Notes under the pieces: generated by a model | Seen by the model: the letters and a program-made list of their open reading frames with translations, nothing else | Database searches by the model: none | Told to the model about the DNA's origin: nothing | In this document: positions 1 to 5,264 of the stretch, in pieces | Position numbering within the stretch: position 1 is the stretch's first letter | Layout: every line of letters starts with the position of its first letter | Origin: an uncultured Opitutia bacterium | GTDB lineage: Bacteria; Verrucomicrobiota; Verrucomicrobiia; Opitutales; Coraliomargaritaceae | Assembly (NCBI GenBank): GCA_937899295.1 | Contig: CALBPO010000170.1 | Span: forward strand, 1-7,700 | DNA length: 7,700 nt | Direction: 5' to 3' | Made by a program: the position numbers and the translations under genes

Positions 1-1
1 C

Positions 2-1948
2 TTGGGAGGCGTTCAATTTACCGAGGGTAAGCTAGTACCCATATCGGCAATACGCCTCACCGCACAGTACTTGAATGTGCCTAGCTTTGATTTGGCCGTA
101 AAAGGCCTCGAGGTCCAGTTACCCTGCGAAGACTTCACCAGCATGCTCTCAGGCGAATGGCCGCGACTCAACCTAGCTGCCAAGCAGTTGAACCTCCAGA
201 ACTTCGAACTCGTCACTCCCATTCTCCGGATCGACTCAAAGGCCTATCCGCTAATTTCGTTTCAAGGTGCTGCTAACAGCTTAAAGGGCGCCATCGATTT
301 AAACGGACAACTTAACGCCAAGACATGGAGTGCCCAAGTGCATGCACTTGGATGTCTAGATCTCATCAAACTAATTCCCGAAGAGTTTACCGAAAAAATT
401 CCAAAAATCGTCCCCCAGACACTCCCCTATTACGAACTCAAGCTAGATTTTGAAGACGGCTTTGACCTCAAACACACCGATCTCACGGCTCAATTTGAAG
501 CACTTAGAATCAACGAGCTGACCTTTGATCATGTTAATGCACACGCCAGCTATGCCAACGGCCTCTTCGTGATCGAAGATCTTTACCTCCGCCGTCAGCA
601 GCAGTGGCTTGATCTTACGTTTAGCCTTGATACCACCAGCTTCGATTATCGTGGCAGCCTTATCGGCTCCGCTGTACCCTACGATTACAACTCACTTCTT
701 CCTAGCTGGTGGGGGTCTATCTTTGAGAATGTCGATTTCAGTCACTCTGACTACAATCTCAGCGATTTTACTATATACGGTAACACGCAGCGACAATCCC
801 CCGACCTTTACTACGGTTACGCTGAGGCAAGCAAGGTCAGCTATAAAGACGTTGTTTTTGATGAAGCTGAACTTGTTGTGCGCGGTCGTGGCTCCTACTG
901 CGAACTGCACGATCTCAATGTCCGCAAGGGCCAAGATTGGGCACGCGGCGACATCGCATTCGCTTCAAAGCGCGACGAAGTCAAAAGCCCGCTTTCGATC
1001 CGTCTAGACATGGAAGCTCAATTCCCTCTGGCCGAAGCGGCCAAACTTTTCAAAAGCGATATAGCCACAGTCATCACTGACTTTAAAACTACTAGCACCC
1101 CACTAATACAACTTGAAGCAGCCATATTTAACAAAGCCTATTCCGAATATGTAGACAAAAGTTACATCGATCTTTCCGCCAATCTCGACCACCCGCTCAC
1201 CTATAACGACGTGCCGCTCGATCATCTCAGCTTCAAGCTCTTCGGACGCTCTAAAGTCACCCACCTACGCGAGATTAAGCTCGGCTACGCCGACGGCCAA
1301 GCCACCGCCATGATCGATATTTTCATGCCCGTAGAATCCAAAAATTCACTGCGCTACGCGCTCGCTCTAAAAGATGCCGATCAAAAGCAAGCACTACGCG
1401 ATCTTCCGCAATTCGATCATATTGAAGGAAGTCTACAAAGTAGCAAAACGACTAAGCCCAGAAGTGAGAATGCGCGAATCGACCTCAATATACGAGGGCA
1501 AGGCCCGACTGAAGATCCCTTCAAGCACCAGGGCTTCGGGCACTTTGAAATCCGTAACGATAAACTAGGGACGATCCAGCTACTCGGACCTCTATCTAAG
1601 ATCCTGCAAAACACGCAACTGAGCTTCACTTCCTTTAATCTCAACAACATGCGTGGCGACTTCCTCTACAAGGACGATCTAGTCACTTTCGACCCCCTTC
1701 GCATAGACGGAGACCGCACCCAGATCGACGCTCCGGGGACACTCTGCCTCAGCGATCAAACGCTCAACATGAATGTTGAAGTCAAGCTCCTCGGTAACGC
1801 CGGTAAGCCCGGTTCCAATCTACGCAAAATTGGCGACCTCATCACAAAACCGATACCCAACCTTCTCCAATTCGAGCTTACCGGCACCCTCAAAGATCAA
1901 AGACTTCGCTCTCTCTACGATCCGAGGAATTTGATTCCGGACTTATAA
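2..1948 (+). CDS. AsmA-like envelope protein, C-terminal part (5' end outside window)
   Basis: The open frame runs from the window edge to a TAA at 1946-1948 (648 codons) with no convincing start; the first TTG is merely the first possible start, so the gene begins upstream. The protein is a long series of alternating polar/hydrophobic beta-strand segments with few cysteines and no membrane helix in the visible part. This is typical of the AsmA/TamB/YhdP superfamily of periplasmic bridge proteins, which in other Gram-negatives are anchored in the inner membrane and move phospholipids toward the outer membrane. The last ~150 residues fit the AsmA-like C-terminal domain: a GxGxFxI strand, LGTIQLLGPLSKIL, LSFTSFNLN, a GDF strand, DRTQIDAPGTL, then VKLLGNAG and KPIPNLLQFELTGTL before the end near NLIPDL. 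The family call comes from this pattern, read without a database search. Lipid transport is inferred from the family. The gene stands alone on this strand, with over 300 bp before the next transcription unit. Confidence 0.72.
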   Translation: MGGVQFTEGKLVPISAIRLTAQYLNVPSFDLAVKGLEVQLPCEDFTSMLSGEWPRLNLAAKQLNLQNFELVTPILRIDSKAYPLISFQGAANSLKGAIDLNGQLNAKTWSAQVHALGCLDLIKLIPEEFTEKIPKIVPQTLPYYELKLDFEDGFDLKHTDLTAQFEALRINELTFDHVNAHASYANGLFVIEDLYLRRQQQWLDLTFSLDTTSFDYRGSLIGSAVPYDYNSLLPSWWGSIFENVDFSHSDYNLSDFTIYGNTQRQSPDLYYGYAEASKVSYKDVVFDEAELVVRGRGSYCELHDLNVRKGQDWARGDIAFASKRDEVKSPLSIRLDMEAQFPLAEAAKLFKSDIATVITDFKTTSTPLIQLEAAIFNKAYSEYVDKSYIDLSANLDHPLTYNDVPLDHLSFKLFGRSKVTHLREIKLGYADGQATAMIDIFMPVESKNSLRYALALKDADQKQALRDLPQFDHIEGSLQSSKTTKPRSENARIDLNIRGQGPTEDPFKHQGFGHFEIRNDKLGTIQLLGPLSKILQNTQLSFTSFNLNNMRGDFLYKDDLVTFDPLRIDGDRTQIDAPGTLCLSDQTLNMNVEVKLLGNAGKPGSNLRKIGDLITKPIPNLLQFELTGTLKDQRLRSLYDPRNLIPDL

Positions 1949-1988
1949 AAAAATCGCCTAGTATTGAACCTAAAGGACTCGCCCTTTG

Positions 1989-2023
1989 AAGCCAGGTATC
2001 TAAGAGTAGTATGTTGGCTTTTT
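1989..2023 (+). terminator. Possible intrinsic terminator after the AsmA-like gene
   Basis: AAGCCA (1989-1994) is complementary to TGGCTT (2015-2020), and the 3' arm runs into five T residues (2019-2023). It lies 41 bp after the stop codon. The 20-nt loop is long and pairs only weakly within itself, so this is a weak candidate. A second small hairpin, ACCGAA/TTCGGT with a 5-nt loop (2034-2050), follows. Confidence 0.4.
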
Positions 2024-2058
2024 AAGGAGATAAACCGAACCCAATTCGGTAGCTAAAA

Positions 2059-2087
2059 ATTATAAAAAAAGAAACTTTTTTTATAAT
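2059..2087. repeat. Perfect 13-bp AT-rich inverted repeat
   Basis: ATTATAAAAAAAG (2059-2071) and CTTTTTTTATAAT (2075-2087) are perfect reverse complements separated by AAA. Only one G-C pair, next to the loop, lies in the stem. As RNA it would be a long weak hairpin and could work as a poor bidirectional terminator. As DNA it is an easily melted cruciform-prone element. It lies 17 bp before the first TTATTCACA box, so a role as an unwinding element is conceivable, but nothing proves it. Confidence 0.75.
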
Positions 2088-2104
2088 AATTTGAGAAACC
2101 TGAC

Positions 2105-2189
2105 TTATTCACAGTGCAAATACGCTTAGACGAAAACCTAAAACGTTCGTTCACAGTTGCTTCGAAACTTATTCACATATTTATTCACA
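2105..2189 (+). promoter_or_regulatory. Cluster of three DnaA-box-like sites (TTATTCACA)
   Basis: The identical 9-mer TTATTCACA occurs at 2105-2113, 2169-2177 and 2181-2189, all in the same orientation. The last two start 12 bp apart, and a weaker relative (TCGTTCACA) lies at 2147-2155. The 9-mer fits the DnaA-box consensus TTWTNCACA. Three exact copies within 85 bp are unlikely by chance. They lie between the AT-rich inverted repeat and the promoter of the downstream RNA, so they could be binding sites for DnaA or another regulator of that promoter, or part of a replication origin. No dnaA, dnaN, parAB or other origin-linked gene is in the window. Confidence 0.55.
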
Positions 2190-2205
2190 AGTCGTTGATT
2201 TGCAA

Positions 2206-2224
2206 TGTTTTATAGCTTAAAACA
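2206..2224. promoter_or_regulatory. 19-bp palindrome abutting the -35 box (candidate operator)
   Basis: TGTTTTA (2206-2212) and TAAAACA (2218-2224) form a perfect 7-bp inverted repeat with a 5-bp spacer. It ends one base before the -35 hexamer of the promoter for the large RNA. The size, symmetry and position are those of a site for a dimeric helix-turn-helix regulator, activating or repressing. The regulator cannot be named from this window. Confidence 0.5.
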
Positions 2225-2225
2225 C

Positions 2226-2256
2226 TTGACAGCGGGAAAATGTAACGCATTGTAAT
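2226..2256 (+). promoter_or_regulatory. Sigma-70-type promoter for the large structured RNA
   Basis: A consensus -35 hexamer TTGACA lies at 2226-2231, and TGTAAT (one mismatch to TATAAT) lies at 2251-2256. The spacer is 19 bp, longer than the usual 17. Transcription would begin near 2262, just where the first hairpin of the folded region starts. No Shine-Dalgarno/start pair with a credible protein follows, so the promoter serves a non-coding transcript. Confidence 0.6.
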
Positions 2257-2291
2257 TCATATTCCTTCGGGAATGTGATCTTTGACAGAAA

Positions 2292-2337
2292 TGAAGTGCA
2301 AAACAAGACTACGAAAGTAGTCAGGAATACCACTTCA
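2292..2337 (+). other. RNA 5' domain: GAAA-capped stem with symmetric internal loop
   Basis: An outer 7-bp helix TGAAGTG/CACTTCA (2292-2298 with 2331-2337) encloses an inner 6-bp helix GACTAC/GTAGTC (2307-2312 with 2317-2322). A GAAA tetraloop caps the inner helix. The two helices are separated by an 8-by-8-nt A-rich internal loop (2299-2306 and 2323-2330). Perfect nesting plus a GNRA-type cap is a hallmark of structured RNA; the GAAA loop could dock into a receptor elsewhere in the molecule. Confidence 0.7.
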
Positions 2338-2394
2338 AGATATACTCCAAACTTAGGTTTGGAAAAAGGTCGGGATGAGCTAACGTTCCTGGCC

Positions 2395-2454
2395 CCTGCT
2401 GCGAGTTGCCTTTTAAGGCAGCGAGATTATCTTCGGGTGATTATATACGGCAGG
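2395..2454 (+). other. RNA three-way junction
   Basis: A 7-bp closing helix (2395-2401 with 2448-2454, one G-U pair) encloses two hairpins. The first is TTGCCT/AGGCAG (2406-2411 with 2416-2421) and the second is 2425-2431 with 2436-2442, closed by a C(UUCG)G tetraloop. The second hairpin contains several G-U pairs, so it is stable only when the + strand is the RNA. This supports both folding and strand. Confidence 0.7.
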
Positions 2455-2463
2455 CACATGTCA

Positions 2464-2519
2464 CCAGCTTCAACGAAAAGGTTCGTGCCTTTTCGGTTTA
2501 ACACGTAATTGAAGTCTGG
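2464..2519 (+). other. RNA long stem with stacked hairpin
   Basis: The segment 2464-2473 pairs with 2509-2514 and 2516-2519 (10 bp, one bulged U at 2515). It continues without a gap into an 8-bp perfect hairpin, CGAAAAGG/CCTTTTCG (2474-2481 with 2488-2495, 6-nt loop). A 13-nt single-stranded stretch (2496-2508) remains on the 3' side. About 18 nearly continuous base pairs make this one of the strongest local folds of the RNA. Confidence 0.7.
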
Positions 2520-3102
2520 CGGTGAGCGGCAACTTAAAGTGATGCAGTAAAAGGCACACTAGAGTGAGAACCAGCTGCAAACCGAGTGATGCTCCTAGTT
2601 CCGGTTCGGAATAAAAGAGCAAACACAGTCGGTCACAGACCGACAGTTGCTACTGTGAGTTAGTGCGGAGTAAATGACGTAGTTCGACAGTGTGAACGAA
2701 TTAAATGCTGTTAGATCGTAGGGGTGTCGCAATCCATACGGGAAAAGGAACTGCGGCTTCGCGGAGTGAGCGAACCAAGTGAGAGGCGCCCGGATACGGG
2801 CAGTGATCATGGAAACGCGATAAAATCTGAAGCGCGGGAGGCTGTAGAAAGGCCGTCCGTTTGAGACAATAAAAGCAACTTGAGGGTTAAGAGACAAGAC
2901 CCGTTGCCTAAGGCAAACGATCGATGACGCAAGGAATCGATGCTGACCTTGGGCTACAGGAACGGAAGAGGAGATCTCAATCACTACCGATCCGTGTTCG
3001 GACTGTGAGTGTCGGCAGACAAGCGCAAAACCGGGCAGAGAAGTCTCACCCAACAGAGAACCAGTGCTAAAACTGGAATCAGGTTCCGCTGTGGGACCGA
3101 AA

Positions 3103-3193
3103 CGTATCGCAATCGTTCTTGCGGTATGACGCAGCGTCGGGGAACTGGCAGCCAACAATCACTCGACGGGTGATGAGGGCGCCCAATGCCAGT
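3103..3193 (+). other. RNA 3' domain: two adjacent strong hairpins
   Basis: A 10-bp hairpin with a 6-nt loop (3103-3112 with 3119-3128) is followed by a second element. In that element ACTGGCA (3144-3150) pairs perfectly with TGCCAGT (3187-3193), GCC/GGC (3151-3153 with 3178-3180) extends it, and an apical hairpin (3158-3164 with 3168-3174) caps it. The G-U pairs again favour the + strand as the RNA. Confidence 0.7.
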
Positions 3194-3271
3194 GAATCGA
3201 GGAAAGAGAGCGTGGCGAGCTCCCATACCTCACCTTTTTATAAAATCTTCGGATTCGATAATAGGTTATTG

Positions 3272-3310
3272 AAAAGTCCGTGATTCGGTAACGAATCGCG
3301 GGCTTTTTTT
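3272..3310. terminator. Strong intrinsic terminator, probably bidirectional
   Basis: A 16-bp stem (3272-3287 with 3292-3307, including G-U wobbles) is closed by a GTAA loop and followed on the + strand by a run of seven T (3304-3310). It ends the large RNA. On the opposite strand the same hairpin lies about 20 bp after the stop of the renalase-like gene and is followed by four T, so it can also end the photolyase operon, though less strongly. Confidence 0.9.
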
Positions 3311-3327
3311 GTGTCTAGATTTCTGTG

Positions 3328-4302
3328 CTACACTAAGCCTAAGAGCACGGCAGCGGCGGCTTCTATGCCAGAGAGCGCGGCCCCTTCAACTCTTGCGCCA
3401 CCAAATGAATCGCCCGCAAGGGTCAATTGAAGGCCGGCATTTTGAAAGTAAGGATCGGGCCACGGGTTCGTAGGAGTGGTGAACCCCCACCGGTGGCAGT
3501 CGTATTCGAGGACATTTGCACTGAGATGCGGAGCCGCCGCGTCGAGCATGAGCGGGCCGCGCACCTCGTTAGGTGAATCCCAATGCGCCTCAGCAAAATC
3601 TGTATCGGCATGTATGGTGATGGCACAAACATCGGGTGAGATGCCCTTTTGCTGGTTATCAGCGATCCAGGTGAGTGGTGTTTCGTGGATTTTAATCCCG
3701 CCAGGCTCAGGTAAACCACTGGCACCATCTAGAATGGCAAGCGTTGCAAGCCCGCGCTCATAGCGAACGGCTCGTAGCGCATCGCTTGCACCCTTGGCGT
3801 AACTCAATCCAGTCGCATCAAGCAAATTCATCGTCTGCGGAAGTGGCGAGGTGATCACTAGGTGCTTGCTATAAAAAGAATCACCAGATGCGGTACGAGC
3901 GATCCATCGATCTGCATCGCGGGATAGCTCGATGACCTGCTGAGAATTACAGACATCAAGCTCTTTAGCTAAATGCTTCGGGACATCAGTCATACCGTTG
4001 ATCCCACAGTAACGAGAGTAACCGTCGGGATTGGAGTCTTCAGGCAGGTGGCGAAACCACTCCTTTATGATGCCCGCTGCGAGCCAATCATCGGCATATG
4101 CCTGGAGGCGCGGGTCGCGCACTGTGAAATATTGTGCTCCATGATCCAGGCGGCCCCCCGCCATACGGCGTGTGGCCCGGCGCCCACCGAGACCGCGACC
4201 TTTGTCGAGTATGCGCACGGACTTGTCTACCTTGCGCAGTTCGGTGGCGCAGATAAGGCCGGAAATCCCGGCTCCGATGATAAGGACGTCTGTGGCTTGC
4301 AT
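3328..4302 (-). CDS. Renalase-like FAD/NAD(P)-dependent oxidoreductase (COG3380 type)
   Basis: This 324-residue protein has a full FAD-binding Rossmann start: VLIIGAGISG (residues 6-15), the ribose-binding acid at D33, and the flavin-oxidase signature around GGRR (39-42). A DHGAQYFT segment follows (53-60). The C-terminal FAD clamp appears as LAGD (295-298) and RVEGAALSG (304-312). Length and motif order fit the bacterial renalase/COG3380 branch of the amine-oxidase-like flavoproteins. Characterised bacterial renalases oxidise non-canonical dihydro-NAD(P) isomers; that this enzyme does so is an inference. It is the last gene of the minus-strand cluster, 25 bp after the SDR gene, and genes of this family are known companions of photolyase genes. 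The start ATG (4302-4300) has no obvious Shine-Dalgarno sequence but gives the motif its usual N-terminal placement. It is likely cytoplasmic, with no signal peptide. Confidence 0.85.
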   Translation of the reverse strand: MQATDVLIIGAGISGLICATELRKVDKSVRILDKGRGLGGRRATRRMAGGRLDHGAQYFTVRDPRLQAYADDWLAAGIIKEWFRHLPEDSNPDGYSRYCGINGMTDVPKHLAKELDVCNSQQVIELSRDADRWIARTASGDSFYSKHLVITSPLPQTMNLLDATGLSYAKGASDALRAVRYERGLATLAILDGASGLPEPGGIKIHETPLTWIADNQQKGISPDVCAITIHADTDFAEAHWDSPNEVRGPLMLDAAAPHLSANVLEYDCHRWGFTTPTNPWPDPYFQNAGLQLTLAGDSFGGARVEGAALSGIEAAAAVLLGLV

Positions 4303-4327
4303 GAAGAATAGGGGCGAGAACCTAAGA

Positions 4328-5218
4328 TTAAGACAGTGTTTGTTTTAAAGCGGTTTCGAGTTCGGCTTGCTGCCACTCAAAACCAAGCTCATTCAGTGAA
4401 TTGGGGAGGACGCCCAGATTGCTGAGAACGGTTTCCCTACCCATTTCGCCGAAGAGCATTTTAACAAGGCTCGCGGACAAGGGGAAAACCGTGGGGCGAC
4501 CCAAAACCTTGCCGAGTGTTTTCGTAAACTTACTGTTTGTGACCGGCTCTGGTGCCACCGCGTTGACCGCACCTCGCACGCTTACATTTTCCACGGCAAA
4601 GACGTAGGCCGAAACGAGGTCAGGCAAGCTGATCCAGCTCATCTTTTGCTGGCCGTCACCAATGCGACCACCGACACCCAACTTAAAAGGCGTCAGCATC
4701 TTAGCCAGCGCTCCACCCTTAGCACTGAGCACAATGCCCGTCCGGAGGAAGACGGTGCGGACGCCAGGCTCGGTCAGCGCTTGTGCTGCGCCCTCCCACT
4801 GGCGGGTCACCTCAGCGAGGAAGCCTTTGCCCGAACCGCTGGACTCATCCAATAGGCGCTCGCTATCGATTCCGTAATAGCTGATGCCCGAAGCGGCGAT
4901 GTAGGTCGGGCGCTTATCTTGCGCAAGAATTGAATCGACTAGCAGGCGCGTACTATCGACGCGGCTATCTAGAATGCGTGCCTTAACGGCATCTGTCCAA
5001 CGCTGGGCAACGCTCTCACCCGCGAGATGGATAACAGCATCGACGCCGTCGAGCACATGCGGGTCTAACTGGCCTGCGGCGACGTCCCACTGATAATCGC
5101 CGCGACCGCTGCGAGAAAGAGTACGCACGCTGTAGCCGCGTGCCATGAGGGTAGCGCAAAGTGACTCTCCAACAAGGCCGCTGGCTCCAGTGATGAGAAT
5201 AGTTTTAGGAGTGGTCAT
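4328..5218 (-). CDS. TIGR01777-type SDR epimerase-like protein (SDR39U1/YfcH family)
   Basis: Starting at the ATG at 5218-5216 the protein has 296 residues, the usual size for this family, and begins directly with the nucleotide-binding strand ILITGASGLVG (7-17). An HLAGE motif (64-68), a SGISYYG segment at the active-site position (110-116), WISLPDLV (195-202), and a DUF1731-like C-terminal domain (about 240-296, with a GE pair and LGF near the end) follow. The frame stays open 43 codons further upstream, but that extension would overlap the preceding gene by 83 bp, lacks family sequence and places the glycine motif too far in, so the shorter start is chosen. The family is an NAD(P)-binding extended SDR of unproven substrate. 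Relatives often lie beside photolyases. It follows the iron-sulfur photolyase by 46 bp and precedes the flavoprotein by 25 bp. Confidence 0.87.
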   Translation of the reverse strand: MTTPKTILITGASGLVGESLCATLMARGYSVRTLSRSGRGDYQWDVAAGQLDPHVLDGVDAVIHLAGESVAQRWTDAVKARILDSRVDSTRLLVDSILAQDKRPTYIAASGISYYGIDSERLLDESSGSGKGFLAEVTRQWEGAAQALTEPGVRTVFLRTGIVLSAKGGALAKMLTPFKLGVGGRIGDGQQKMSWISLPDLVSAYVFAVENVSVRGAVNAVAPEPVTNSKFTKTLGKVLGRPTVFPLSASLVKMLFGEMGRETVLSNLGVLPNSLNELGFEWQQAELETALKQTLS

Positions 5219-5264
5219 GTTTGCTTTCGTGACAAATTCACTTAGGAGCGTGTATGGAGGGAGT

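Larger units (their letters stand above)
2262..3310 (+). ncRNA. Giant structured non-coding RNA, ~1.05 kb, class unknown
   Basis: The stretch between the rightward promoter and a strong terminator lacks a credible gene; the longest open frames are low-complexity and lie across hairpins. It is full of complementary segments. By position they include 2261-2265/2270-2274 (UUCG loop), 2292-2298/2331-2337 enclosing 2307-2312/2317-2322 (GAAA loop), 2346-2352/2357-2363, a three-way junction at 2395-2454, 2464-2473/2509-2519 stacked on 2474-2481/2488-2495, 2591-2594/2617-2620 around 2599-2603/2607-2611, 2628-2633/2639-2644, 2788-2792/2797-2801, 2837-2842/2852-2858, 2904-2908/2912-2916, 2930-2934/2947-2951, 3061-3065/3072-3076, 3103-3112/3119-3128, and 3144-3150/3187-3193 around 3158-3164/3168-3174. 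Strand is set by the promoter, the terminator T-tract, and many G-U pairs and UUCG loops that work only in + strand RNA. I do not see the conserved cores of RNase P RNA, tmRNA, rRNA or group I/II introns. The scale resembles GOLLD, ROOL or OLE RNAs, but membership is untested. Function unknown. Confidence 0.75.

Noticed and set aside
2275..2508. 77-codon open frame on the plus strand at the start of the structured region
   Set aside because: It begins inside the first hairpin without a ribosome-binding site and covers the three-way junction and long stem; the translation resembles no protein I know.
2147..2700. Inverted match between TTCGTTCACA (2146-2155) and TGTGAACGAA (2691-2700)
   Set aside because: A single 10-bp match at this distance is near chance, and the first copy lies upstream of the predicted transcript.
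2566..3064. Repeated 9-mer GAGAACCAG (2566-2574 and 3056-3064)
   Set aside because: About one or two shared 9-mers are expected by chance in a 1-kb sequence, and the surroundings do not match.
2595..3158. 187-codon open frame on the minus strand inside the structured region
   Set aside because: The translation has no recognisable domain, is rich in Ser, Arg and Leu, and runs across many RNA hairpins. It has the look of an antisense frame of a stable RNA, and the promoter and terminator point the other way.
2262..3310. RNase P RNA, tmRNA, or a group I/II intron as the identity of the large RNA
   Set aside because: I looked for the RNase P conserved regions, the tmRNA ends, a group II domain V-like hairpin and group I core segments and found none. 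No maturase or homing endonuclease lies nearby. A covariance search would settle this.
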